A DNA stretch of 26,895 bases from JBIOJB01 sp044450465 (GCA_044450465.1 JBIOJB010000032.1:1-26895); one strand, 5' to 3'. Counted from the stretch's first letter, positions 16,907 to 24,695 are shown. Numbers and translations: made by a program. Notes: generated from the sequence alone by a model not told the origin.

Positions 16907-16912
16907 TAGACT
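16907..16912 (+). promoter_or_regulatory. candidate -10 box TAGACT for tRNA-Ser
   Basis: TAGACT lies 10 bases before the mature tRNA 5' end, a good distance for a transcript starting at or just before the tRNA. It is the third identical hexamer in the window. GCCCG (16901-16905) and CGGGC (16916-16920) flank it as a short inverted repeat. No clear -35 hexamer is visible. Confidence 0.45.
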
Positions 16913-16922
16913 CTTCGGGCTA

Positions 16923-17014
16923 GGACAGGTGGCCGAGTCCGGTTGAAGGCGCAGCACTGGAAATGCTGTACAGCTGCAAGGCTGTCTTGGGTTCAAATCC
17001 CAACCTGTCCGCCA
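16923..17014 (+). tRNA. tRNA-Ser(GGA)
   Basis: The acceptor arm GGACAGG (16923-16929) pairs with CCTGTCC (17004-17010), followed by G and an encoded CCA (17012-17014). The anticodon stem CAGCA/TGCTG encloses the loop CTGGAAA with anticodon GGA. A long variable arm (ACAGC/GCTGT) marks a class II tRNA, and the T arm shows GGTTCAAATCC. At 92 bases the length fits tRNA-Ser. It sits 38 bases after rpiA, probably with its own promoter. Confidence 0.96.
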
Positions 17015-17064
17015 GCAGTTTCGTGCTTCGGCTGCGGTGCGGAATCGAGATAAACGCGGCTCAC

Positions 17065-17571
17065 TCACCCGGCGGGCACCGGCCGGGGGGCCAGCTCGCG
17101 CGCGATGCTGTGGGCCCAGCTCTCAATTGCCTCCCAGTCCCGAAAGTCGCCCTGCATGGACTTGAACATCGCCCCCATCAACCGGTCCGCTCCCTTGAGC
17201 CTGAGGACGTTCATCGCACCGTAGAAGATCGCGTGCCCTCGAGCGTCGACCGCCTCGCTGTTCTCGTTGTAGTCCCGGGGCTTCAGGGGATGTGCCTGCT
17301 TTGGTCCCAGGGGGCCGACACTGAAAAGCCATACCGGGCGCCGGGTCAAGATTTCCCTCCGCTCTCGAAGGAACCTGGCCGCGGGCTTCATCCAGTGGAA
17401 GCCGAAGATTCCGCTTCCGATCACGAAGGCGTCGTACGGAGCCAGGTCACCGGGAGCTCCGATCATCGCGATGTCGACGTCCTGGCCATCGGCTGTGAGC
17501 GTAGCTGCGATCCGCTCTGCGACGCCCTGGGTCGAGCCGTATTTGGTCGCGTAGGCGACAAGGACTTTCAT
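17065..17571 (-). CDS. flavodoxin-domain protein
   Basis: The 168-residue protein begins with MKVLVAYATKYGSTQGVAE, an FMN phosphate-binding loop of the flavodoxin type. A central IGSGIFGFHW segment and VWLFSVGPLG match the Flavodoxin_5 / HemG-like group, whose members include menaquinone-dependent protoporphyrinogen oxidase. No heme-pathway gene is nearby, so only the flavodoxin call is safe. It is predicted cytoplasmic and without membrane helices. Two ATGs lie 6 bases apart; the second (17571) was chosen because GGAGG sits 7 bases upstream of it. It is divergent from the membrane protein at 17697. Confidence 0.87.
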   Translation of the reverse strand: MKVLVAYATKYGSTQGVAERIAATLTADGQDVDIAMIGAPGDLAPYDAFVIGSGIFGFHWMKPAARFLRERREILTRRPVWLFSVGPLGPKQAHPLKPRDYNENSEAVDARGHAIFYGAMNVLRLKGADRLMGAMFKSMQGDFRDWEAIESWAHSIARELAPRPVPAG

Positions 17572-17578
17572 TGGCATA

Positions 17579-17583
17579 CCTCC
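17579..17583 (-). promoter_or_regulatory. Shine-Dalgarno GGAGG that decides the flavodoxin start
   Basis: Read on the minus strand, GGAGG is followed by TATGCCA and then ATG. The 7-base spacing fits the ATG at 17571; the ATG at 17577 would be only 1 base away, too close to be used. Confidence 0.75.
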
Positions 17584-17680
17584 GCTAACAGCGTCGGTTG
17601 GTCAGGACCGTGAGTCCAGGGCCGACCGGCCCGTCGAGCGCCGGCCGCTCGCGCCGGGCGTGCGCACGAAGTCCATTAAG

Positions 17681-17686
17681 TACTAT
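17681..17686 (+). promoter_or_regulatory. candidate -10 box TACTAT for the membrane protein gene
   Basis: This is the only AT-rich stretch in the 125-base divergent intergenic region. TACTAT ends 10 bases before ATG 17697 (TATTAC at 17684-17689 would end 7 before). No Shine-Dalgarno sequence precedes that ATG, so a leaderless message is plausible. No clear -35 hexamer was found. Confidence 0.35.
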
Positions 17687-17696
17687 TACTCGCTCA

Positions 17697-19472
17697 ATGG
17701 GGAGCGGGGCACTCGGCGGCGGCGACCCACCCGCGTCGGGCGCGCGCGGATCTAATCGAAACGCACCAGTGGCCTCCCTGACCGAACGGATTTCCAAACT
17801 TCGACAATCCGAATGGATGCAGTCGCACGAGACGATCGACCGCGTACGCATCCCGAGTGCGCTGCTTCTGGTGCTGGCCGGGGCGGTCGTGACCGTGGTC
17901 GTGCTGCTTTATCTGACGCGCCGCTACGACTTCTACTACGACGAATGGGATTACGTTCTCGGAGCGCCCAATTGGACGATCTCCAGCTACTTCGCGCCCC
18001 ATAGTGAACATTGGTCGACGCTTCTCATGCTCTGGTACAAGGCAGGGATTTCCATTTTCGGAGCCCGCAACTACCGCTTCTTCATGGCTGGGGTCCTAAC
18101 CGTAGACGCTGCCGTTGCTTGCCTTCTATTCGTGCTGATTCGACGGCGAGCCGGAGACGTGCTGGCCCTGGCCGCCGCGGTGCTCATGCTCGATTTGGGC
18201 AGAGGCTGGGAAAACATCCTCTGGGGCTTTCAGATCGGCTTCGCTGGGTCGGTCGCGTTCGGCCTGGTGGCCACGCTATTGATCCAGGATGAAAAAGTAC
18301 CCGGCTGGCGTCTCGTCCTGGCGTCGGGCGCTTTGCTGTGTGCGCTGATGTGCGTGGGGGTAGGCCTCTTTTGGTGGGTACTTGTGGCCGTCGATCTCCT
18401 ATTCTCACCACCCCGGCGTCGCTACCTCTGGATTCTTGTCGTGCCGATGCTGTGCTACCTGGTGTGGTATGCGGCAGCCGGCCACACGACCATCGCGGGG
18501 CATCGCTCACCGGTCTCCATCACGGCGGTCCTCGACCTGGCGAGCTTCGTTCCCACTGGAATCGGCGCCGCGATCGCAGGTGTCTTTGGGCAGGCGCTGC
18601 GCTGGGGCGAGCTGGCGTTGGCGCTGTCGGCGTTCACGGTCGGGGCCGTCTGGGTTCGGAGGAGGTGGAAGATTGACAGTCTTGTCCTCGGAGCGGCCGC
18701 GGGGCTGATCGCGCAGTTCGTGCTGATCGGGCTGGTTCGCGCCCAGTACGGCGACCTGGAGGCCGCAGGCAGCCGCTACGTTTGGGTGGCCGGCGTGTTC
18801 GTTCTGGTGATCGCGGCCGACACAGTTCGGGGCCTGCCGTTGTATCGCCTGACCCAAGTCGCGCTGCTGCTGATCCTGGTCGTTTCTGTGGTGATGATTG
18901 GGTCCTATCTGCATCAGCAGGTGCTGGCCAAAAATCTGCTGTTCGCGACGCAGGACGCCGAGCTGCAGGTGACCTGGATGCTGCGGAACGCTCCGGGGCT
19001 CGATCGCAACGCGAAGATCGATGCGACCCTGATTCCCAGCCTCTCCGTAGGAAAGTATCTGGATTCCCGGCGGCTTCTGGGCTCTCATGTGGCAGCTGTC
19101 GACCCCGCCGGTGCCGCATTGCTCGATCCGGCAGGCGTCAACCTGGCGCTGGCCGACGACCTGCCGGCCCGGCTGGTCCTTGTCCCAACCCCGAGCTCAT
19201 CGCAGGGAACCTGCGTCCAGTCGGATGCCAACGGAATCTCCGACGAGCAAGGAACAGACAGAAGCGTCTGGCTCGTGACCCCAACCTCGGCGGGACCCGT
19301 CACGATCACGATCTGGTATGCCGGCGCGGCCTCCTCGGCCCCGAGCACGACGGTGGTGGTCGGGGCGGGTCAATCGCTGCAGATCACGCTTCCAGATTCG
19401 GGTCTGGGTCTGGCCTGGCGCATCGAGGCCTCGGTCCCCACCTACCTGGGGCTGAGCTTCTGCTCGACCTAG
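17697..19472 (+). CDS. polytopic membrane protein, GT-C glycosyltransferase-like
   Basis: The 591-residue product has a short variable N-terminus, about ten hydrophobic helices, and a C-terminal extracytoplasmic beta-rich domain from about residue 450. After the first helix comes YDFYYDEWDYV with D82-E83 and D85, the acidic loop motif typical of GT-C enzymes, which transfer sugars from lipid-phosphate donors outside the membrane. The acceptor and sugar are unknown. ATG 17697 was chosen over an upstream in-frame GTG (17598) because of the -10-like box just before it; M39 (TGGATGCAG) is another possible start. The C-terminus ends with LSFCST. The stop abuts the converging methyltransferase stop with no spacer. 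Confidence 0.72.
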   Translation: MGSGALGGGDPPASGARGSNRNAPVASLTERISKLRQSEWMQSHETIDRVRIPSALLLVLAGAVVTVVVLLYLTRRYDFYYDEWDYVLGAPNWTISSYFAPHSEHWSTLLMLWYKAGISIFGARNYRFFMAGVLTVDAAVACLLFVLIRRRAGDVLALAAAVLMLDLGRGWENILWGFQIGFAGSVAFGLVATLLIQDEKVPGWRLVLASGALLCALMCVGVGLFWWVLVAVDLLFSPPRRRYLWILVVPMLCYLVWYAAAGHTTIAGHRSPVSITAVLDLASFVPTGIGAAIAGVFGQALRWGELALALSAFTVGAVWVRRRWKIDSLVLGAAAGLIAQFVLIGLVRAQYGDLEAAGSRYVWVAGVFVLVIAADTVRGLPLYRLTQVALLLILVVSVVMIGSYLHQQVLAKNLLFATQDAELQVTWMLRNAPGLDRNAKIDATLIPSLSVGKYLDSRRLLGSHVAAVDPAGAALLDPAGVNLALADDLPARLVLVPTPSSSQGTCVQSDANGISDEQGTDRSVWLVTPTSAGPVTITIWYAGAASSAPSTTVVVGAGQSLQITLPDSGLGLAWRIEASVPTYLGLSFCST

Positions 19473-20262
19473 TCAGCGGATGCCGGTCACGTAGAACTCG
19501 GCTGGCGGGTACAGGCTCTTCATCACCTCGTGCATCTCGGACACCCACACCGGTGTGAGCCACGCCACCAGCCGGCGTTTCAGCTTGGAGCGAAGGCGAA
19601 CCGGCGGCGGCAGCGGATTCAACACGTTGTAGCCGCGGTTCGGGACGTGCGGATCCGACCGATAGCGCGGATTCTCCCCGGCCTCGAGGTTGCGCAAGCC
19701 GGCCGTGTGCATGACCCAGCGCACGATGTCAGGGGTGTAGAAGCGCACGTGCTGGAGATCCCTCCAGAAGTCATACAGCTGCATCGACAGGTTGTTCGGG
19801 GTTGGGGGTGACCAGAAGGAGTCGACCTCCAGGACGAAGCGCTGTCGCACAGCGATGCGTGAATTCGACGAATTGCGAGGCTGTCATGTGTTCGATCAGG
19901 TGTGAAGCGAAGATCCCGTCGAACTCCGTTTGATGCTGGCTCAGGTACTCGCCCGCATCGGCCACCTCGGCGTGCAAGCCCTTCGCGTTGACCGCGCCCA
20001 CCATTTCGGGGTCGGCGTCCACGCCGACGCCTGTGACGCCGCGCCGCTGCAGCAGCTGCAGGAACTCCCCCCTTCCACATCCGAGGTCCAGGACTCGCGT
20101 CCCCGGCTCGAACCTCTCCGCGTAGGGCGCATATCTTTCCAGCAGCTCATCGCCGCTGAAACCCATGAACTCGTAGTAGCCGAGCTGCGACTCCGCGCCG
20201 GCGGGGTAGGGCTGCGATGCAGGCGCTTCCGGGTCGGTGCTCCCCGAATCACCAGGAGTCAT
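19473..20262 (-). pseudogene. SAM-dependent methyltransferase with a one-base frameshift
   Basis: The 5' part (20262 to about 19800) has motif I VLDLGCGRGEF, IFASHLIEHM and LRPGGRLLLVTPNP, then runs into a stop at 19771. The 3' part, in another frame, continues as NNLSMQLYDFWRDLQHVR to TGA at 19473. The join TPNP + NNLSM makes a perfect class I methyltransferase, and the total of 790 bases is 3x263+1, meaning one extra base. On the plus strand G4 (19798-19801) and G5 (19804-19808) runs lie at the break; removing one G restores a 262-residue protein. It may be a real mutation, an assembly error, or rarely a programmed shift. Its ATG overlaps the upstream methyltransferase stop (ATGA). Confidence 0.8.
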
Positions 20263-21119
20263 CGTGGGCGTCCGGCGGAGTTCGATCGGCGTCGAGCCTT
20301 CAGGTATTTGCGCGCAGAGCGAACGATGGGGCCGACGGGGCTCGCCGCCAGGCGCCTGCGCAGGGTCGGTGTGCCCGGTAGCAGCGCGGCGGGCTCGATC
20401 TGAGCCAAGCGCGGCTCGGCTGAGCTGCCTGTGCCGAGGAGCAGGATGAACTCGTCGTCTCCTGGCTGTTGGGGCGTGAAGAAGGCAAGGAGCTGAAGGT
20501 CGAGGCCGAAATCGGCGCGCGCTTCGGTCAGGAAGTCGAGGAAAGAATCAGGCGTCCAGACGTGAATATGGATGCTGTAGTTGATGTCCAGCAGGTGCTG
20601 GACTCGGGCATCCGCGTCGGCGCCAGGGACTGCTCCGTCGACGTCCGTGGCCCACTCCATGAAGTGCGCCCTCCTGTTCTGCTCGGCGCTCTGAAGGCGC
20701 TCTTCTTCGACGATGTGGCCCGGCGGGGTCAGCGGCCGCTTTTTGTCAAAGGTCACCCGTTTGTCCGGTAGAGCCATGAAGATCAGACCGCCGGGTCTCA
20801 GGACGCGGGTGAACTCACGGAGCGCGCGCACCGGGTACTCGAGGTGCTCGAGCAGGTGGTTGGCGATCACGAAGTCGAGCGACGAGTCCTGGAACGCCGA
20901 CAGATTCTCCGCCGTGCCTATGAAGTCGACCTGCACAAGCTCCAGGTCGGCGAGCTCCGGATAGACCTTGCGGAGCTCGTCCCGAGTGAGGTGATCAACG
21001 TAGATGACGCGATCGGCGTGCGGCACGTGGAGGGGTCTGTGCAGCCCACCGATTTCGATCCCAGTGCCGCGGAGCCACTCGGCGAGAACGGCCCTGGTCT
21101 GGAGCACATTCGCTACCAT
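20259..21119 (-). CDS. class I SAM-dependent methyltransferase
   Basis: The 286-residue product begins MVANVLQTRAVLAEW, followed by the SAM-binding loop GTGIEIGGLHRPLHV, an acidic strand end VIYVDHL, and the conserved ANHLLEHLEYPVRAL and VLRPGGLIFMALPD segments. The substrate is unknown; the family often includes glycan- or lipid-modifying enzymes, and the GT-C-like neighbours fit that. The start is uncertain: ATG 21119 places the SAM loop at the usual distance from the N-terminus, while ATG 21173 would add an Arg/Pro-rich stretch of 18 residues. Neither has a clear ribosome site. The stop overlaps the start of the next, frameshifted methyltransferase gene. Confidence 0.82.
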   Translation of the reverse strand: MVANVLQTRAVLAEWLRGTGIEIGGLHRPLHVPHADRVIYVDHLTRDELRKVYPELADLELVQVDFIGTAENLSAFQDSSLDFVIANHLLEHLEYPVRALREFTRVLRPGGLIFMALPDKRVTFDKKRPLTPPGHIVEEERLQSAEQNRRAHFMEWATDVDGAVPGADADARVQHLLDINYSIHIHVWTPDSFLDFLTEARADFGLDLQLLAFFTPQQPGDDEFILLLGTGSSAEPRLAQIEPAALLPGTPTLRRRLAASPVGPIVRSARKYLKARRRSNSAGRPR

Positions 21120-21178
21120 AGCGGCCCGAATCGGCCGGGGCGACCGGGTCCGGCGGCTCCGCTCAGGGGTCATTCAGC

Positions 21179-21184
21179 TAGTGT
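21179..21184 (+). promoter_or_regulatory. candidate -10 box TAGTGT for the YfhO-family gene
   Basis: TAGTGT fits TAnnnT and is followed after 9 bases by ATG 21194, the same spacing as TAGACT and the moxR ATG. There is only a weak TGGA before the ATG, so a leaderless transcript is plausible. It lies between this gene and the divergent methyltransferase. Confidence 0.35.
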
Positions 21185-21193
21185 CGGCCTGGA

Positions 21194-23590
21194 ATGAACC
21201 TCCCCCGAACCGACCTAGCCGGCTCGGTTCTGAAATCTCTCAAGCAGCGGCCAGCCTTCTGCCTCGCCATCGCGGCCGGCCTGCTGTTCATCGCTCTGTG
21301 GTGGCGAGTCCTCATCGACAGCCGGGTCCTGATCGGCGGCGACTTCCTTTACTGCTGTCCTCCGTGGAGCGGAGCCGCGGGCGCGCACCCGCCCACGAAC
21401 CTGCTTGCGGCGGATCCCAACACCCAATTCCTGCCCTGGCTCTTGCTGATCCGTGACGCGTTCGCCCATGGACGGCTGCCCCTGTGGAATCCATACTCCC
21501 TTTCCGGCAGCCCACTTCTGGCCGACGACCAATCCGCGCCGTTCTCGCTCTTCACGCTCGTGGCCTTGGTGCCCGGCGGGGCATGGGGCCTGAGCCTGGC
21601 GGCGCTGCTCCGCCTCTGGGTTGCCGGAGGCGGCATGTACCTCTTCCTGCGAGCGCTCGGGAGCGGGGCCGTGGGGGCGGTGCTGGGCGGGGTCGTCATG
21701 GCCACCTCCTCGTTCATCGTCCTGTGGATGGTCTGGCCCCAGTCAGAGGTGGCCGCGCTGATACCGGGGCTCTTCGCCGCCATCGAGCTGGCATTGCGAA
21801 GGCGAGGAGCGCTCGGCGTGGTGGCCATCGCCGCCATGGTGGCGCTCCAGTTTCTCGCGGGGCATGCGGAGACCTCGCTGTACGTGGGTATCGGGGCCGG
21901 CATCTATGTGGTGGTCCGCTGCCTCGACCGAACGCCGGGCCGGCTCTCCTCGCTGGGGCGGATCGCCGGCGGAGCGGCCGTGGGGACGCTGCTGGCGGGG
22001 GCTCAACTGGTTCCATTTCTCGACAACCTCCGGTCGTCGACTTTGTTGTCAGACCGCGCGGCTGGTGCGATGGGAGCGGGGCATCTGAGTGTCACCGCGC
22101 TGGTGAGCTGGTTCATTCCGAACCTGCGCGGCAATCCCGGCATCGACGGTCTCGCCGGTCGCGGCCCCAACTACGCGGAGGCGACCGCATTCATCGGCGT
22201 GGCCGCGCTGCTGCTCGTCATACCGGGCTTGATCGGGCTCTATCGACGCCTTCCAACGGCCGCGATCGGACTGGCCCTGATCGCGCTTCTGGCCGGGGGG
22301 ATCGCCTACGGCCCCCTCACCCCGATCGCCGCCCGGATCCCGGGCCTGGACGTGAGCGGCAACACGCGGATGACCGTCCTCGTCTGCTTCGCGCTCGCCG
22401 CACTGGCCGGCCTCGGGTTTGATGCACTGGCCCGGCGCTCGTCGCAGACAGAGAAACTGTGGGCTCTCCTCGGCGGAGTGGCGGGCCTGGGCGGCCTCTC
22501 CATCTACGCCACCTGCGCGGTCGCATTCGCCCTGCTCCATCAGCGGGCCGAGAACCTGCTCCCGATAGGTCCGAAGGGCGTCATTCTTTTCTGGACCCTC
22601 GCGGCATTCGTGGCGTTTGCCGGAGGGGCCGGCTTGATCGTCGCGACGTCGTCGCAGCGGCTCAAAGCACCGGCTCTGGCCGGCCTGGCCACGCTCGTTC
22701 TCCTCGAGGCTGCCCTCTTCGCCGGCCCCTACCAGCCCCAGGTGAGCCCAAGCGAGGTGCCGCCGCACAGCGACGTTATGAGCTGGATGAGCGCGAATGC
22801 GGGCGACCAGTCGATCGCGGCGACCGGGTACACGCTGCTCCCCGAGGTGCCCTCGATGTTCGGTCTGCGCGATGTTCGGGCCTACGACCTCCTGGAACCG
22901 GCGCGGGCGCAGAAGTTCTGGTCCGCGGCCGACCCCGGATATCAGAACCTCGCGTTCTACACGCTCCTGAACCAGCCCGGCTCTCAGTGGCTGGCCGCCG
23001 CCGGGGTGGGCCTCATCGCCGTCCCAGGATCGTCGCCGCTGCCGGGTACGACCGCCGCGTACCAGGCCGAAGGGATGGTGGTGTCGAGAGTGCCCGATCC
23101 GCGTCCGCTCGCCTACGCCGCCCCCGCTGTGATTCAGGCCTCCAGCGCCGACGATGCAGTAGGGCGTCTCAGGGCCGACCCGCTGAGCGTCGTTACGGTG
23201 GAGGGCGCGGGCTCAGTCGCCGCAGGCACGGCTCAGACCTCTGTGGTGGAGTTCAGTCCAGGCAGCGTCACGGTCGACGTCACCGGGGATTCCACGTTTG
23301 TGGTGGTTCTCCAATCGTTCGACGCCGGGTGGAAGGCGTACGTCGACGGCAACCCGGCCACCATCCACCCCGCCGACGTGACGTTCATGGGAGTCCAGGT
23401 CCCCGCCGGCAGCCACGTCCTGCACCTGGTGTACGACCCGGAGTCGATGAAGGTCGGGCTGGCGGCCAGCGCCACCGGCGCGGCACTGCTCCTCGCCATC
23501 ATCGGTACGTCTGCCTTCCGCCGGAGCCGGCGAGAACAGACGCCAGAGTCTGCAGAGGGGGCCGGTCAGCCGCCGCCGCTGAAGCTGTAG
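21194..23590 (+). CDS. YfhO-family polytopic membrane protein (GT-C-like)
   Basis: The 798-residue product has about twelve hydrophobic helices. The first extracytoplasmic loop shows LIGGDFLYCCPPW, then DPNTQFLPWLLLIRDAF and GRLPLWNPYSLSGSPLLADD, all typical of YfhO proteins, which are related to GT-C glycosyltransferases and linked to glycosylation of cell-wall or lipid-linked glycans. A large extracytoplasmic C-terminal region ends with the family mark FDAGWKAYVDG and PAGSHVLHLVYDP, then a last helix and a basic tail. ATG 21194 is the first start after the candidate promoter and leaves a basic N-terminus before helix 1. It converges on the lipoprotein gene with a 25-base 3' overlap. Confidence 0.88.
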   Translation: MNLPRTDLAGSVLKSLKQRPAFCLAIAAGLLFIALWWRVLIDSRVLIGGDFLYCCPPWSGAAGAHPPTNLLAADPNTQFLPWLLLIRDAFAHGRLPLWNPYSLSGSPLLADDQSAPFSLFTLVALVPGGAWGLSLAALLRLWVAGGGMYLFLRALGSGAVGAVLGGVVMATSSFIVLWMVWPQSEVAALIPGLFAAIELALRRRGALGVVAIAAMVALQFLAGHAETSLYVGIGAGIYVVVRCLDRTPGRLSSLGRIAGGAAVGTLLAGAQLVPFLDNLRSSTLLSDRAAGAMGAGHLSVTALVSWFIPNLRGNPGIDGLAGRGPNYAEATAFIGVAALLLVIPGLIGLYRRLPTAAIGLALIALLAGGIAYGPLTPIAARIPGLDVSGNTRMTVLVCFALAALAGLGFDALARRSSQTEKLWALLGGVAGLGGLSIYATCAVAFALLHQRAENLLPIGPKGVILFWTLAAFVAFAGGAGLIVATSSQRLKAPALAGLATLVLLEAALFAGPYQPQVSPSEVPPHSDVMSWMSANAGDQSIAATGYTLLPEVPSMFGLRDVRAYDLLEPARAQKFWSAADPGYQNLAFYTLLNQPGSQWLAAAGVGLIAVPGSSPLPGTTAAYQAEGMVVSRVPDPRPLAYAAPAVIQASSADDAVGRLRADPLSVVTVEGAGSVAAGTAQTSVVEFSPGSVTVDVTGDSTFVVVLQSFDAGWKAYVDGNPATIHPADVTFMGVQVPAGSHVLHLVYDPESMKVGLAASATGAALLLAIIGTSAFRRSRREQTPESAEGAGQPPPLKL

Positions 23591-24198
23591 CTCTCGTCTG
23601 CAGTCGCGGCATCGAGCGGTTGCACGTTGAGGCAGGTGAATGTCCTCGGCCCTGGGCCGGCCGGACCGAAGCTGATGCACTCCTCGTACCACATGAAGAC
23701 CCACGCCAGCCGGTGCCGGTAGATCGGAACTGCCGGGGTGTTCGCGCAGCTGCTGGGCATCGGCTGTGCCGACGGAACGCATTCCGCAGGGATGGTGGCC
23801 GGCGTGTTGCTCGAGAAGTAGGCAAGTTCCTGGCGGAAGTCTTGGACGGGGGTGTCATGCGGGCACTGGCACCGTGCATACGCCTCGTCCGCGGAAATAG
23901 GTGGGGTCAATCCAGGGTCGACCGGGTCCAGCGTGATGCCCAGGTTGGGGTAGCTCACAGTCGAGACCAGCCTGGAGACCACCGGCTGCTCGCTCACCGG
24001 CAGGTTGAAAGCCGGCAGGGAGACCATCGCCGAGGTCGAACGTACCGAGCCCGCTGCCCCAGCCGCGTCGGGTTTGGCGGCCCGGCTTGGCCCAGGCCCG
24101 CAACCGAGCAAGACAATCGCCAGGGAGACCGAGAGAAACACCCTCATGCACTGAAGGAAACGATCGGGACGGCCCGGCGTAACACCAGGCTTACGCAT
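23566..24198 (-). CDS. predicted lipoprotein of unknown function
   Basis: The 210-residue product has an N-terminal hydrophobic segment ending in the lipobox LLGC, with lipidation at C33, so it should be anchored outside the membrane. The mature part has a Ser/Ala-rich linker, then ISADEAYARCQCPHD, a Pro/Ser/Cys-rich loop and AWVFMWYEECISF; about seven Cys residues could form disulfides. The ISADEA start and a W-V-x-x-W strand faintly recall PepSY-like secreted domains, but this is weak. ATG 24198 was chosen because GGGAG lies 7 bases upstream; ATG 24147 directly before the hydrophobic stretch has no such site. It lies 34 bases after the single-pass membrane protein gene and probably shares its transcript. 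Confidence 0.72.
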   Translation of the reverse strand: MRKPGVTPGRPDRFLQCMRVFLSVSLAIVLLGCGPGPSRAAKPDAAGAAGSVRSTSAMVSLPAFNLPVSEQPVVSRLVSTVSYPNLGITLDPVDPGLTPPISADEAYARCQCPHDTPVQDFRQELAYFSSNTPATIPAECVPSAQPMPSSCANTPAVPIYRHRLAWVFMWYEECISFGPAGPGPRTFTCLNVQPLDAATADESYSFSGGG

Positions 24199-24205
24199 GG
24201 TTCGG

Positions 24206-24210
24206 CTCCC
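24206..24210 (-). promoter_or_regulatory. Shine-Dalgarno GGGAG that decides the lipoprotein start
   Basis: On the minus strand GGGAG is followed by 7 bases and then ATG 24198. This supports the longer lipoprotein N-terminus (17 residues before the second Met) over the later ATG. Confidence 0.6.
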
Positions 24211-24232
24211 AACATCGGCAGCTGTCATGCCC

Positions 24233-24679
24233 TCAACCTCCGGTTGGGGACGCCTCGGGCGCCACGACATTGATCAGGACGCTGACTGAGCAATCCACCG
24301 GGCACTCCCAGGTGGTGAGATCGAGCCACGCCGACCCGGGGCCGACGGCCTCGAACATGACTCTCATATCTCCAACGCCCCCCCGCGGCCCAATGATCTT
24401 CTTCAGAACCCGTGGGTTTGAGCTGATCGCCGAGGCCGGCCTGTGAGAGTCCCAGATGGAGAGGATGACGTCCTCGTGCACCTGTACGTCGAAGGTCTGA
24501 CCGTTCTCGGGGGAACGAATCGTCAGCACTCCCCCAGCAGCAAGTGGATCCATGGGGCATGTGACTGGGGGCTGGCATCCGGGCGCCCCGCGCCGAACCT
24601 GCTCCACCACGGTGTAGGTCACCCCGAACGCCAGAAGCACGGCCAGGGGCAGACCGATCCACTTGGCGATCGGAACCAT
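24233..24679 (-). CDS. single-pass membrane protein with extracytoplasmic beta-rich domain
   Basis: The 148-residue product begins MVPIAKWIGLPLAVLLAFGV, a signal-anchor helix, followed by a short Cys-Pro linker (GCQPPVTCP) and a domain of about 90 residues. That domain reads ENGQTFDVQVHEDVILSI, then SSNPRVLKKI, MRVMFEAVGPGSAWLDL and a Cys-x-x-x-Cys strand (CPVDC), ending SVSVLINVV. The strand pattern suggests an Ig-like or chagasin (I42)-like sandwich, but the chagasin NPTTGY and RPW marks are absent, so no inhibitor function is claimed. ATG 24679 was chosen because GGTGGAG is 9 bases upstream; GTG 24694 would add 5 residues without a ribosome site. Confidence 0.68.
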   Translation of the reverse strand: MVPIAKWIGLPLAVLLAFGVTYTVVEQVRRGAPGCQPPVTCPMDPLAAGGVLTIRSPENGQTFDVQVHEDVILSIWDSHRPASAISSNPRVLKKIIGPRGGVGDMRVMFEAVGPGSAWLDLTTWECPVDCSVSVLINVVAPEASPTGG

Positions 24680-24688
24680 GGGCTCCAA

Positions 24689-24695
24689 CTCCACC
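24689..24695 (-). promoter_or_regulatory. Shine-Dalgarno GGTGGAG for the single-pass membrane protein
   Basis: On the minus strand GGTGGAG is followed by 9 bases and ATG 24679, which selects this start over the overlapping GTG at 24694. Confidence 0.55.

Noticed and set aside
16923..17100. tRNA-Ser as an integration (att) site for a mobile island
   Set aside because: No integrase and no direct repeat of the tRNA 3' end were noticed downstream; neighbouring genes look chromosomal.
17065..17571. Naming the flavodoxin gene hemG
   Set aside because: Similar to the HemG group but no heme biosynthesis genes nearby and no residue that proves that activity.
22459..24273. 604-residue plus-strand frame across the YfhO 3' end and the lipoprotein gene
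   Set aside because: Arg/Gly/Pro-rich composition with no domain; it runs through two better-supported genes in other frames.
24233..24600. Chagasin-type (I42) cysteine protease inhibitor
   Set aside because: The strand pattern is similar, but the NPTTGY and RPW/F marks that define the inhibitor loops are missing.
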